64,000 bases of DNA from Photobacterium ganghwense (GCF_003025595.1 NZ_PYMI01000013.1:18182-82181), one strand, 5' to 3'. Counted from the stretch's first letter, positions 52,442 through 61,736 are shown. Notes: generated by a model not told the origin, from the letters alone. Numbers and translations: made by a program.

Positions 52442-53404
52442 ATGGAACTCGAAGACATCTATCGCCGCGATCTGAATCTGCTGGTAGCGCTGCGGGTGCT
52501 GCTGGAAGAAGGCAGCGTCAGTAAAGCTGCTGTTCGGCTCAATCTGAGCCAGTCAGCCATGAGCCGAGTACTGGGACGCTTGCGCGATCTACTGAATGAC
52601 CCCTTATTCACCCGTCAGGGACAGCATCTGTTGCCGACTCAGCGGGCGCTGGAAATCAATGAAGCGCTGAATGCACCACTGGAAGCCATGCGTAACCTGC
52701 TTAGTCCAAGTGATTTCCGGCCGCAGGCGTGTGAGCAGCGGTTTGTGATTGCCACCACTGACTATGCGATGCAAACCATTCTGCCGTTTGCCCTGCCGCG
52801 CATTTATCAGGAAGCCCCCCACATTTCCCTGGAGTTTGCCCCGCTGCAGCATGATCACTTGTTGACCCAGCTGACCACCGATGGGTGTGACATGGCGATC
52901 TGTCGCCCGACCGGGCCGGTTGCTCCACTGCAAGCGGAGCACCTTGGCCGGGTCAGTGTGTTTTGCATGATGTCCCGTCAGCATCCGTTGGCGGCACACC
53001 CACTCACGCTGGCGGATTACCTGGCGTATCCGCATGCCATGATAGCGATCAGCGACGGGGTGAAAGCGCTGATCGATGATGCTTTGCTGGGACAGCCGGA
53101 AAGAAAATTGGTGTTGCGGGCCTATCATCTTGAAGCAGCTCTGGCGATTGTGGATACCATGCCACTGATCATTACCGTCCCGGCTGATTTGGCGTACCTG
53201 GTGGCAGCGCAGCATGATCTGGTGGTCAAGCCGTTGCCATTTACGTTTAAGCCGTTTGACTATTCACTGATCTGGCATCCGCGCTGTGAATATTCAGCGT
53301 CGCAGATCTGGCTGCGCCAACTGATCCGCGAAGAGTGCGGCAGGTTGATTGATAAACGGATTCACGACATGGGTTTACTGGGTGAAAGTGAGCGCTTGAC
53401 GTGA
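52442..53404 (+). CDS. LysR-family transcriptional regulator
   Basis: The 320-residue product has an N-terminal winged helix-turn-helix (residues 8-66, with LRVLLEEGSVSKAAVRLNLSQ then SAMSRVLGRLRDLL and PLFTRQGQHLLPT). A periplasmic-binding-protein-like effector domain follows (about 95-300). Most LysR proteins sit beside and opposite to their target, but here the neighbours are a small membrane gene on the same strand and acuI convergent to it. No target is therefore evident. The effector is unknown. Confidence 0.88.
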   Translation: MELEDIYRRDLNLLVALRVLLEEGSVSKAAVRLNLSQSAMSRVLGRLRDLLNDPLFTRQGQHLLPTQRALEINEALNAPLEAMRNLLSPSDFRPQACEQRFVIATTDYAMQTILPFALPRIYQEAPHISLEFAPLQHDHLLTQLTTDGCDMAICRPTGPVAPLQAEHLGRVSVFCMMSRQHPLAAHPLTLADYLAYPHAMIAISDGVKALIDDALLGQPERKLVLRAYHLEAALAIVDTMPLIITVPADLAYLVAAQHDLVVKPLPFTFKPFDYSLIWHPRCEYSASQIWLRQLIREECGRLIDKRIHDMGLLGESERLT

Positions 53405-53500
53405 GGTTAGCGATGAGACGGTGATCTGTGGTCGTGAGGGATGGAGGTGATTGCCGGTTATTATCTCTTCATCTTCATCTTCATCGCCATAGTCGTGCTA

Positions 53501-53529
53501 TAAAAAAGGCCAGCATGATGGCTGGCCAA
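53501..53529 (-). terminator. Terminator after acuI
   Basis: GGCCAGC and GCTGGCC pair around ATGATG. On the minus strand it is followed by a run of six T. It lies 90 bases past the acuI stop and may also stop the LysR transcript. Confidence 0.8.
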
Positions 53530-53619
53530 GGTAGTCATTCGGGTCTTGTCGTTTGTGATCGGATCGCGTCAGCCTGTTAGTGTTTACACTGTGAGTGCTT
53601 ACACTGATGATGGCTACCG

Positions 53620-54600
53620 CTACAGTTTGATCACCACCCGACCGGTGATTTGTCCGCGGGTGATCGCCTCGGCGCACTCTGGCACCTCTTCCAGGTTCAC
53701 TTCGCGGCAGGCCTGGGCGTAGAAACTCGCTGGCAGCAGTTCGCTCAAACGCTGCCACGCCGCCATGCGTTTTTCATACGGACACATCACGGAATCGATG
53801 CCCAGCAGTTTGACGTTACGCAGAATAAACGGCATGACTGTGGTCGGCAGGTCAAATCCGCCCGCCAGCCCACACGCAGCCACGGCACCATCGTAGTCAA
53901 CCTGCGCCAGGACTTTAGCCAGCACTTTACTGCCGACGGTATCGACCGCGCCGACCCAGAGTTGTTTTTCCAGTGGACGCGCCGGTTCTTCCAGCTCATG
54001 GCGTTCAATGATCCGGCTGGCACCCAGTGATTTCAGCCAATCCCCGTTTTCTGCTGCACGACCGGTCACGGCTGCCACCTGATAGCCAAGTTGAGCCAGT
54101 AGCGTGACCGCGACTGAGCCCACACCGCCGCTGGCTCCCGTTACCAGCACTTCACCGGCTTGCGGTTTGACCCCGGCATCGACCAGTGCCTGGACACACA
54201 ACATCGCTGTCAGACCGGCGGTGCCGATCATCATCGATTGCTTGCCGTCCAGCGCCGCAGGCAGTGGTACCAGCCAATCGGCGTTGAGGCGCGCTTTCTG
54301 GGCCATGCCGCCCCAGTGGCCTTCACCTACGCCCCAGCCGGTCAGCACGACTTTATCTCCAGGCTGGTAACGCTCGTCGCTGGACTCACACACTGTACCG
54401 GTAAGATCGATACCCGGCACCATAGGAAACTGGCGGACAATTTTGCCTTTCCCGGTAATGGCCAGGCCATCTTTGTAGTTCAGGGAGGAGTAATCGACAT
54501 CAATGAGCACATTGCCTTCCGGCAGCTGGCTGTCATCCAGTTGTTCAATCGTTGCAAGGGTCTGCTTGTCGTGTTGGTTGAGTACCAAGGCCTTAAACAT
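53620..54600 (-). CDS. acuI: Acrylyl-CoA reductase AcuI / YhdH family quinone oxidoreductase
   Basis: This 326-residue zinc-independent medium-chain dehydrogenase (MDR) has an N-terminal GroES-like domain (SLNYKDGLAITGKGKIVRQFP) and a Rossmann motif VTGASGGVGSVAVTLLAQLGY near residue 155. The family (E. coli YhdH, Rhodobacter AcuI) uses NADPH to reduce acryloyl-CoA to propionyl-CoA. That detoxifies acrylate, also a product of DMSP breakdown in marine bacteria. It lies next to fadBA on the same strand, which fits acyl-CoA metabolism, but has its own spacer and promoter. Confidence 0.88.
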   Translation of the reverse strand: MFKALVLNQHDKQTLATIEQLDDSQLPEGNVLIDVDYSSLNYKDGLAITGKGKIVRQFPMVPGIDLTGTVCESSDERYQPGDKVVLTGWGVGEGHWGGMAQKARLNADWLVPLPAALDGKQSMMIGTAGLTAMLCVQALVDAGVKPQAGEVLVTGASGGVGSVAVTLLAQLGYQVAAVTGRAAENGDWLKSLGASRIIERHELEEPARPLEKQLWVGAVDTVGSKVLAKVLAQVDYDGAVAACGLAGGFDLPTTVMPFILRNVKLLGIDSVMCPYEKRMAAWQRLSELLPASFYAQACREVNLEEVPECAEAITRGQITGRVVIKL

Positions 54601-54721
54601 AGGGAAGCTCCGAATTCGTCAGGCGTCTTTAATTGGTTTTGAGTGTAGACGCCAAATAACCATGAATAAAATGAAACTTAATCATCTGATATATGCGGTG
54701 ACTGCATAGTTAACAGAGATC

Positions 54722-54745
54722 AAAAAAAGCCCGCAAAAGCGGGCT
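54722..54745 (-). terminator. Terminator after fadA
   Basis: AAGCCCGC and GCGGGCTT pair around AAAA. On the minus strand it is followed by TTTTT. Confidence 0.9.
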
Positions 54746-54762
54746 TCATCAGGCGAAAAGGC

Positions 54763-55929
54763 TTATTCCACTCGTTCAAAGACCGTGGCGATCCCCTGAC
54801 CGAGCCCGATACACATGGTCGCCAGGCCGAATTTCGCATCCTGATGTTCCATCAGGTTGATCAGCGTGGTCGAGATGCGCGAGCCGGAACAGCCAAGCGG
54901 GTGACCCAGCGCGATCGCACCACCGTTCAGGTTCACTTTCTCATCGACCTTCTCCAGCAGACCCAGATCTTTGGCGCAAGGCAGTGACTGCGCCGCAAAG
55001 GCTTCATTCAGTTCAACCAGATCTATATCATCGATTGTCAGACCTGCGCGCTGCAGGGCTTTCTGCGTCGCCGGAACCGGGCCGTAACCCATGATCGACG
55101 GATCGCAGCCGGCAATCGCCATGGACTTGATGCGGGCACGAATGGTCAGGCCCAGCGCGCGGGCTTTGCTCTCGCTCATGACCAGCATGGCCGAGGCACC
55201 GTCAGACAGGGCGGAAGATGTCCCGGCGGTCACGGTGCCGTTAACCGGATCAAACACCGGACGCAGGGCAGCCAGCGACTCAATGGTTGTTTCGGGGCGG
55301 ATCACTTCGTCGTGAGCCAGCAGCGTCAGGCGGCCATCGGCATCATGGCCTTCTGTTGGCAGGATTTCGTTGGTAAAGCGGCCTTCCAGCGTTGCAGCAT
55401 GGGCACGCTGGTGGGAGCGGGCAGCGAACGCATCCTGCATTTCGCGGCTGATGCCGTGCATGCGGCCAAGCATTTCCGCGGTCAGCCCCATCATACCGGC
55501 AGCTTTGGCCACCGACTTTGACAGACCCGGGTGGAAATCGACGCCGTGGTTCATCGGGACGTGACCCATATGTTCCACACCACCAATCAGGCAAATGTCC
55601 GCATCGCCGACCATGATGGCGCGTGCCGCATCATGCAGTGCCTGCATGGACGAGCCACACAGGCGGTTGACCGTGGTGGCGCCCACGGTGTGCGGGATGC
55701 CGGCCAGCAGCGCGGCATTACGGCCAATGTTGAAACCTTGCTCCAGCGTTTGTTGAACACAGCCCCAGTAAATGTCTTCGATGGCCGCTGGATCCACCTG
55801 CGGGTTACGGGCCAGCAGGCCTTTCATCAGGTGCGCAGACAGATCTTCGGCGCGGACATGGCGGAACGCACCGCCTTTTGAACGGCCCATTGGGGTACGG
55901 AGACAGTCGACAATTACAACGTTATTCAT
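54763..55929 (-). CDS. fadA: 3-ketoacyl-CoA thiolase FadA
   Basis: FadA is the last step of fatty acid beta-oxidation, splitting 3-ketoacyl-CoA with CoA into acetyl-CoA and a shortened acyl-CoA. The 388-residue product has the acyl-accepting cysteine in NRLCGSSMQALHDA (near residue 91), the GHPLGCSGSR segment with the active histidine and the C-terminal TMCIGLGQGIATVFE with the second active cysteine. It forms a complex with FadB, whose gene ends 27 bases upstream. Confidence 0.95.
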   Translation of the reverse strand: MNNVVIVDCLRTPMGRSKGGAFRHVRAEDLSAHLMKGLLARNPQVDPAAIEDIYWGCVQQTLEQGFNIGRNAALLAGIPHTVGATTVNRLCGSSMQALHDAARAIMVGDADICLIGGVEHMGHVPMNHGVDFHPGLSKSVAKAAGMMGLTAEMLGRMHGISREMQDAFAARSHQRAHAATLEGRFTNEILPTEGHDADGRLTLLAHDEVIRPETTIESLAALRPVFDPVNGTVTAGTSSALSDGASAMLVMSESKARALGLTIRARIKSMAIAGCDPSIMGYGPVPATQKALQRAGLTIDDIDLVELNEAFAAQSLPCAKDLGLLEKVDEKVNLNGGAIALGHPLGCSGSRISTTLINLMEHQDAKFGLATMCIGLGQGIATVFERVE

Positions 55930-55956
55930 TTATTAATCCTCATCCTTAAGCCGTGA

Positions 55957-58119
55957 TCACGCGTTGGTTGGTACTGGGTAGTAAGTTTCACCTTTGCCCG
56001 CTTTTTCGCGCAGGCCAGCCGGTACCTCATACAGGGCACCCAGATGAGCAAAACGATCTGCCATCGCCACGTAGTTCGCCAGACCCACAGTATCCAGGTA
56101 ACGGAACACACCGCCGCGGAACGGAGGGAAGCCAAGACCATATACCAGCGCCATATCGGCTTCTGCCGGGCTAGCAATAATGTCTTCTTCCAGACAGCGA
56201 ACGACTTCGTTGATCATCGGCACCATCATGCGGGCGATGATAGCCTCGGCATCCAGCTCCACATTGCCACTGACCACCGGTGCCAGCAGCCCGGCCACGT
56301 CGGCATCCACTGTTTTTTTCGGCTTGCCTTTACGGTCAACCGTGTAGGCGTAGAAGCCTTTGCCATTTTTCTGGCCGAAGCGCTGGGTTTCGTACATTAC
56401 ATCCACAGCGTCTTTGAAGTCTTTGCCCATACGGTCAGGGAACCCTTCTGCCATGACGGCTTGCGCATGGTGCGCGGTGTCGATACCCACCACATCCAGC
56501 AGGTAAGCCGGGCCCATCGGCCAGCCGAATTGTTTCTCCATCACTTTGTCGATTTGCGTGAAGTCGGCACCGTCACGCAGCAGCAGGCTGAAACCCGCAA
56601 AGTAAGGGAACAGCACACGGTTGACGAAGAACCCCGGGCAGTCGTTGACCACAATCGGGGATTTACCCATCTTCGCGGCATACGCGACGACGCGGTTAAT
56701 GGTCTCTTCCGATGTGTGCTCGCCACGGATAATTTCAACCAGCGGCATGCGGTGAACCGGGTTGAAGAAATGCATTCCGCAGAATTTTTCCGGGCGCTTC
56801 AGGCTTTTCGCCAGTTGGTTGATCGGGATGGTAGAGGTATTCGAGGTAATCACGGCATCGTCACCGACCAGCGCTTCCACTTCGCTCAGTACAGCAGCTT
56901 TGATTTTCGGGTTTTCCACGACCGCTTCCACAACCACATCTACGTCTTCGGCACCGGCGTAGTGGAGGGTTGGTGTGATGCTGCTCAGGACGCGGGCCAT
57001 GCCCAGGCCGTCAAGGTAGCCGCGTTCCATCTGCTTGTTGAGCAGTTTGGCCGCTTCTCCCATCCCTAGCTCCAGTGACGGGTCAGCAATATCTTTCATG
57101 ATTACCGGCACACCTTTCAGTGCTGACTGGTAGGCAATACCGCCGCCCATGATGCCGGCACCCAGTACCATGCCTTTAGCTGCTGGTTTACCGGCTTTGG
57201 CTGCTTGTTTGGCCTGGCCTTTGATGTACTGGTCGTTCAGGAAGATGCCGACCAATGCTTTGGCTACGTCGGTTTTCGCTAGGGTTACAAAGTGTTTGTT
57301 TTCGATAGCCAGCGCTTCATCACGGCTGCAGCGGGCAGCTTCTTCGATGGTTTTGACGGCTGTCATGGGGGCCGGATAGTGTGGGCCGGCAATTTGCGCC
57401 ACCATGCCTTTGGCCATGGTAAAGCTCATGGTGGCTTCGATCTTGTTTAGTGCCAGCGGGGCTTTTTTCTGGGCACGGCGGTGTTGCCAGTCCAGCTTAC
57501 CGGCAATGGCCTCTTTCAGCATGGCCAGTGCTGCATCACGCAGCTGCGCCGGTTCGACCACACCGTCCACCAGGCCCAATTTCAGGGCATCCAGGGCTTT
57601 TTTGTCTTTACCGGCAGTAATGATTTCCATGGCGGAGTCCGCCCCCAACAGACGAGGTAGTCGGACAGTGCCGCCAAATCCAGGCATGATGCCCAGCTTG
57701 ATTTCCGGCAGGCCAACGCGGGCCGTGCTGTCTGCCAGGCGGAAGTCGGTGGACAGCACACATTCGCAGCCACCACCCAAAGCATGACCATTGATCGCCG
57801 ACAGTGTCGGCACCGGCAGGTCTTCTAATTTGTTGAAGATATCATTGGCATGGGTCACCCATTGAGACAATTCTTCAGCCGGTTTGGCAAACAGGCCGAG
57901 GAACTCGGTAATGTCAGCGCCGACAATGAAAGCGGATTTAGCCGATGTCAGTAGCAGTCCTTTCAGCTCGGTTTGGTGATACAGGACATTCAGTGCTTCG
58001 TTCAGGCTCTCTAGGGTTTTCAGGTCGAATTTATTGACACTGCCAGGGGCATTGAAGTTGAGTTCCGCGATGCCATCTTCCAGATAGCTAACGGATAGGG
58101 TTTCACCTTGGTAAATCAT
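55957..58119 (-). CDS. fadB: Fatty acid oxidation complex subunit alpha FadB
   Basis: This multifunctional 720-residue subunit has enoyl-CoA hydratase/isomerase activity in the N-terminal crotonase domain (GHALGGGCECVLSTDFRLA near 110-130; oxyanion loop region). The 3-hydroxyacyl-CoA dehydrogenase is in the second half (Rossmann motif VLGAGIMGGGIAYQSA near 316, HFFNPVHRMPLVEII). It is the first gene of fadBA, about the length of E. coli FadB (729). The upstream region has a FadR-like site and a palindrome, consistent with induction by fatty acids. Confidence 0.95.
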   Translation of the reverse strand: MIYQGETLSVSYLEDGIAELNFNAPGSVNKFDLKTLESLNEALNVLYHQTELKGLLLTSAKSAFIVGADITEFLGLFAKPAEELSQWVTHANDIFNKLEDLPVPTLSAINGHALGGGCECVLSTDFRLADSTARVGLPEIKLGIMPGFGGTVRLPRLLGADSAMEIITAGKDKKALDALKLGLVDGVVEPAQLRDAALAMLKEAIAGKLDWQHRRAQKKAPLALNKIEATMSFTMAKGMVAQIAGPHYPAPMTAVKTIEEAARCSRDEALAIENKHFVTLAKTDVAKALVGIFLNDQYIKGQAKQAAKAGKPAAKGMVLGAGIMGGGIAYQSALKGVPVIMKDIADPSLELGMGEAAKLLNKQMERGYLDGLGMARVLSSITPTLHYAGAEDVDVVVEAVVENPKIKAAVLSEVEALVGDDAVITSNTSTIPINQLAKSLKRPEKFCGMHFFNPVHRMPLVEIIRGEHTSEETINRVVAYAAKMGKSPIVVNDCPGFFVNRVLFPYFAGFSLLLRDGADFTQIDKVMEKQFGWPMGPAYLLDVVGIDTAHHAQAVMAEGFPDRMGKDFKDAVDVMYETQRFGQKNGKGFYAYTVDRKGKPKKTVDADVAGLLAPVVSGNVELDAEAIIARMMVPMINEVVRCLEEDIIASPAEADMALVYGLGFPPFRGGVFRYLDTVGLANYVAMADRFAHLGALYEVPAGLREKAGKGETYYPVPTNA

Positions 58120-58159
58120 GTTCTATCTCCGTGAAGTTCGGTCTGAGCCGAATTGATTT

Positions 58160-58176
58160 AACTAGTTAGACCTGCC
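58160..58176 (-). promoter_or_regulatory. FadR-like operator upstream of fadB
   Basis: AACTAGTTAGACCTGCC matches 13 of 17 positions of the FadR consensus ANCTGGTCNGACNTGTT by hand count, 41-57 bp upstream of fadB. FadR repression relieved by long-chain acyl-CoA would be expected. Confidence 0.55.
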
Positions 58177-58228
58177 AGTAGGTTAAAGAATAGTCTGAAC
58201 CCCTTGCTCAACAATTACAACACTCAAT

Positions 58229-58244
58229 TTAAACATTTGTTTAA
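58229..58244. promoter_or_regulatory. Palindrome upstream of fadB
   Basis: TTAAACATTTGTTTAA is a 7-bp inverted repeat with a two-base centre. It contains AAAC-N4-GTTT, which resembles sites of PsrA-type TetR fatty-acid regulators. The regulator is not in the window, so this is only a suggestion. Confidence 0.4.
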
Positions 58245-58458
58245 CTTTCTTGATCTATACCCAAGAGGGATAGGGTATGTAAATGCAAAATATTGCTTTT
58301 TTGGAAGGTGATTTATTCTGTTTTTCAGTCAATTAGATGGTTTTGGGAGAAAGCTCTAAAGCTGAAAGATGAAGACTGGCAGGCTGAAAAGTATCGATCG
58401 TAAATGAGATATTCGTAGCACGGGGCTGCGGATTTATTCCATCGAAGGATCGATAGAT

Positions 58459-60354
58459 ATGAAGAATAAGCGGACATTTTTGTCTGTGGCGCTGGCGGCG
58501 GCATTATTGCCGGTGACAGGGCAAGCAGCCATGATGAAGAAGCCTGAACCGGTATGGGTGCCGGATATGGATTTCAGCTGGGTACCCGATTTACCACCCG
58601 GTGACCCGTTGTTCAGTCAGCAGTGGCATTTACGCAATACCGGCCAGAATGCTTTTGCTAAGACCGCCGGGACACCCGGTCAGGACATGAACCTGTGGCT
58701 GACTCATCTGCTGGGGATTCATGGTGTCGGGGTGAATGTCGCTGTTATTGATGACGGCCTGGAGATCCACCATCCGGATCTGGCTGCCAATATTCGTCCC
58801 GGCTCCTGGGATGTGGTGAACAATGACAACGATCCCAGCCCGGAAGATCCGTCCGACAATCACGGTACTGCGGTAGCCGGTTTAACGGCAGCGGTGGGCT
58901 GGAATGCGATCGGGGGCCGAGGAGTGGCTCCCCGGGCCGGATTGAAAGGGTTTAACTGGCTGAAAAACCAGTCTCAGGAAGGATGGCTGATGTCACACGG
59001 GGCGGCCGCCAATACCCAAGACACCCGGGTATTCAACCAGAGTTACGGCTATTCCACCATTTTCCCCATTGCTTATGATTTGACGGACCCTGAGTTTGCC
59101 CTCGAAGAGCAAGTGTATGAGCAGGTGACCCGCGATGCCCATCAGGGGCGCGGCAGTCTATTCGTGAAGTCGGCCGGTAACAGCTACCGTTATTTCTATG
59201 GCTGGATTGGCGAGGGGCTGGGCGGTGCTTATGTTCTACCGGGTGACTTTTTCGATAAATCCCGGGTCGGTCCGGCTAATGCCGGGCTGCCGATGCAGGA
59301 CAGTAACCTGACGCCGACCAATGCCAACTACTGGAACCTGGTCGTTTCGGCCCTCAATGCCGACGGCGGTTTGTCTTCCTACAGCAGTGTGGGAGCCAAC
59401 GTCTTCGTTTCTGCCCCGGGTGGGGAATACGGTGATGAAAAACCAGCCATGATTACCACCGACTTGTCGGGCTGTGAAGCCGGCAGCAATGTCACTGGTG
59501 ATACCAGTAACGGCTTGCACGGTGGCCATGAGCTTGACCCGAACTGTGACTTTATAGGCACCATGAACGGGACGTCATCTGCGGCACCGAATACATCGGG
59601 TGCGGTCGCGTTGATCATGTCGGCCAATCCGGCGCTGAGCTGGCGGGACATCCGCCATATCCTGGCGTCGACAGCGACCAAAACCGATCCGGCTAACTCG
59701 GGGGTTTCGCTCAGTTTTACCCAGACATCGGGAGATGTAGCCACCTATGACGCGATACCGGGCTGGCAAACCAATGCGGCCGGATACGATTTCCATAATT
59801 TTTATGGCTTTGGCCGGGTCAACATTGATGCGGCTGTAATGATGGCGATGCACTACCGCAAGCATTTACCGCCATTGCAGATTACTGACTGGGCAACGAC
59901 TCAGGCAGATGCCGTCATTCCGGATGCGAAGATTGACGGGGTGACCAGTACGTTTAATCAGCGCAAGAACTTTGTGGTCGAGAGCGTCCAGGTCAAACTG
60001 GATCTTGATCATGAGCGCCTGAATGATCTGGCGATCGAGCTGGTCTCGCCGTCCGGTACCCGCAGTGTCCTATTGTCACCACGTACCGGTCTGGTAAGCC
60101 AGTCGCTGGACAAATCCATTACCGGGTTTGAGCAGCAGTTGCTGCTGACCCACCATTTCTACGGTGAGAAAGCGAAAGGCAACTGGCAGCTGGTGGTACG
60201 GGATACCAGCCAGGACAGCAGTAGCTGGGTGGCGTATTTTGATCCGTCGAACGCCTTCCCAATCAGTTTCCCGAATAACAGTGCCGATGGGGTGCTGAAG
60301 GCATGGGATATTCGTTTCTTCGGTCACAAGGGCAATAAGGGGAAAAAACAATGA
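58459..60354 (+). CDS. Secreted kexin-like serine protease (S8 subtilase with P domain)
   Basis: The 631-residue product has a signal peptide (MKNKRTFLSVALAAALLPV, cleavage near QAA at 24). A subtilisin-type catalytic domain follows, with Asp in VAVIDDGLEIHHPDL (about 98), His in DNHGTAVAG (about 135), the oxyanion Asn in KSAGNS and Ser in MNGTSSAAPNTSG (about 373). A C-terminal P domain (about 480-620, jelly-roll segments such as DLAIELVSPSGTRSVLLSPR) is present. Architecture and the small secreted gene overlapping its end match the Aeromonas serine protease ASP and its chaperone ORF2. I see no long propeptide, so the partner probably does the folding job. It lies where E. coli has pepQ. Confidence 0.88.
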   Translation: MKNKRTFLSVALAAALLPVTGQAAMMKKPEPVWVPDMDFSWVPDLPPGDPLFSQQWHLRNTGQNAFAKTAGTPGQDMNLWLTHLLGIHGVGVNVAVIDDGLEIHHPDLAANIRPGSWDVVNNDNDPSPEDPSDNHGTAVAGLTAAVGWNAIGGRGVAPRAGLKGFNWLKNQSQEGWLMSHGAAANTQDTRVFNQSYGYSTIFPIAYDLTDPEFALEEQVYEQVTRDAHQGRGSLFVKSAGNSYRYFYGWIGEGLGGAYVLPGDFFDKSRVGPANAGLPMQDSNLTPTNANYWNLVVSALNADGGLSSYSSVGANVFVSAPGGEYGDEKPAMITTDLSGCEAGSNVTGDTSNGLHGGHELDPNCDFIGTMNGTSSAAPNTSGAVALIMSANPALSWRDIRHILASTATKTDPANSGVSLSFTQTSGDVATYDAIPGWQTNAAGYDFHNFYGFGRVNIDAAVMMAMHYRKHLPPLQITDWATTQADAVIPDAKIDGVTSTFNQRKNFVVESVQVKLDLDHERLNDLAIELVSPSGTRSVLLSPRTGLVSQSLDKSITGFEQQLLLTHHFYGEKAKGNWQLVVRDTSQDSSSWVAYFDPSNAFPISFPNNSADGVLKAWDIRFFGHKGNKGKKQ

Positions 60355-60839
60355 AGAAATTGCATTGGCAGTTCGGACTGCTGGCGGCACTGGTGATGGG
60401 TGCCGGTTCTGTAATGGCTGAACAGCTTCCCCCGTTACCGGCTGACGCGCAGGCGAGTTTGCATGCTGCGGGCGAAGTGGAAATGAACGGTAAGCGCTAC
60501 ACCAAACTGGCGCCGACGGCTGCGGCTCCTGGCATGCTTCGTGCCGCTCCGACAGTGAGCGAGGGTCTGTTTGTCGGGGATCGATTGCTGGCGGATGGGT
60601 CAACCCTGGGGCCGGTAGAGGTCAGCGGGGGAATTTTTGTCCGTCTCGCGCCGGGTGTCAGCGCGCAGCAATTTGCGGCGGATAATCAGCTGGACGTGGT
60701 GTTCACCGGGACAGACATTGTATTGTTTAAAGCCGCGGCGGGGGGGGATTTGCTCCCTCTGCTGGCGGAGCTGGAGCGCGATCCCCGTGTCAGCCAGGCA
60801 AAACTGGAGCTGGTAGGGCAGCGTAATCGCCCGCAATAA
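60351..60839 (+). CDS. Probable dedicated external chaperone of the kexin-like protease (ORF2-like)
   Basis: The 162-residue product has a signal peptide (MKKLHWQFGLLAALVMGAGS, cleavage after VMA near 23). Its C-terminal half (about 80-155) resembles a subtilase propeptide-like fold: FVRLAPGVSAQQFAADNQLDVVF, then LLAELERDPRVSQAKLEL. Its ATG overlaps the protease TGA (ATGA), so translation is coupled. In Aeromonas the ORF2 protein next to ASP folds the protease in the periplasm and stays bound until secretion. The sequence link is inferred from context, size and this half; the N-terminal part is not recognisable to me. A terminator follows. Confidence 0.75.
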   Translation: MKKLHWQFGLLAALVMGAGSVMAEQLPPLPADAQASLHAAGEVEMNGKRYTKLAPTAAAPGMLRAAPTVSEGLFVGDRLLADGSTLGPVEVSGGIFVRLAPGVSAQQFAADNQLDVVFTGTDIVLFKAAAGGDLLPLLAELERDPRVSQAKLELVGQRNRPQ

Positions 60840-60869
60840 TCGGTCGAAGTTTAACTGGGCCAAAGCAGC

Positions 60870-60897
60870 AAAGGGAGGCGTAAGCCTCCCTTTTGTT
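60870..60897 (+). terminator. Terminator after the protease-chaperone pair
   Basis: AAGGGAGGC and GCCTCCCTT pair around GTAA, followed by TTGTT. Confidence 0.88.
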
Positions 60898-61062
60898 ATC
60901 TGGGTTGTTGCTGGCATTGCCGTTTGTGCTCTCAGTGTAGGTCGCGTCAGGGGAAAAAGTCACAAGTTGTGAGCCGGGAGCCGTAATCTGGTTGGCGAGG
61001 CCGTGGGCAGGATGTGTTATTCTGTGTGGTTCACGTAATTTGACGAGCAGCATGGCAGAAGC

Positions 61063-61695
61063 ATGACAGCATCACAGCCCTATCTCATTCCGGCCCAGGG
61101 GGTAGTGTTTGAGGAAGAAATCAAAAAAAGCCGCTTTATTACCTATCTGGCGCACACGCCTACGGTTGAAGCGGCTAAAGCCTTTGTCCAGCAGATAAAG
61201 GAAAAGCACCATGATGCCCGTCATAACTGCTGGGCGTTTGTCGCTGGCCGGCCGGAAGATTCCATGAAGTGGGGCTTCAGTGATGATGGCGAGCCCTCCG
61301 GGACTGCCGGTAAACCGATTCTGGCCCAGCTGACCGGTTCCGGTGTGGGAGAGATCACGGCTGTGGTCACCCGTTACTACGGGGGGATTCGGTTGGGGAC
61401 CGGTGGTCTGGTCAAAGCGTATGGCGGCGGTGTGCAGCAAGCGCTAACTGTGCTGCAAACCAAAGAAAAGATAATAACTTCAGAATTAACAGTAAGCTGC
61501 GCGTATAATCAGTTGTCATTGGTGGAAACCCTGATGGCAGAGTACGATGCGCAGCAAATTGATGCGGTCTATGCCGATGGGGTGACCCTCACTATAGTGC
61601 TGGATCGGCGTCAGGTTGACACCTTTTGTGCCAAGCTGACCAACCGTAGTGGCGGTCAGGTTGAAGCCAGCCCGCGCTCGGCTGAAGCCCCGTAA
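61063..61695 (+). CDS. yigZ: YigZ/IMPACT family protein
   Basis: The 210-residue product has the UPF0029/IMPACT N-terminal domain (EEIKKSRFITYLAHTPTVEAAKAFV, then HDARHNCWAFV, DDGEPSGTAGKPIL and VTRYYGGIRLGTGGLVKAYG). A ferredoxin-like C-terminal domain follows. The family may bind nucleic acid or translation factors; its cellular role is not settled. It precedes trkH as in E. coli, but the gene before it is different (E. coli has pepQ). Confidence 0.9.
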   Translation: MTASQPYLIPAQGVVFEEEIKKSRFITYLAHTPTVEAAKAFVQQIKEKHHDARHNCWAFVAGRPEDSMKWGFSDDGEPSGTAGKPILAQLTGSGVGEITAVVTRYYGGIRLGTGGLVKAYGGGVQQALTVLQTKEKIITSELTVSCAYNQLSLVETLMAEYDAQQIDAVYADGVTLTIVLDRRQVDTFCAKLTNRSGGQVEASPRSAEAP

Positions 61696-61736
61696 ACCCT
61701 GTTTATCAATAGCATAGATGAGAGCCGAACCAGGCC

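Larger units (their letters stand above)
58120..58458. other. Divergent regulatory spacer fadB / protease
   Basis: This 339-base region between two divergent genes has no coding feature. The fadB side holds a FadR-like site (58160-58176) and the palindrome at 58229-58244. The protease side has GAAGGATCG as ribosome site region, but no promoter I can name. Confidence 0.5.

Noticed and set aside
53464..53488. TTCATC hexamer repeats before acuI
   Set aside because: About three copies only, in a short spacer; no sign of a phase-variable gene.
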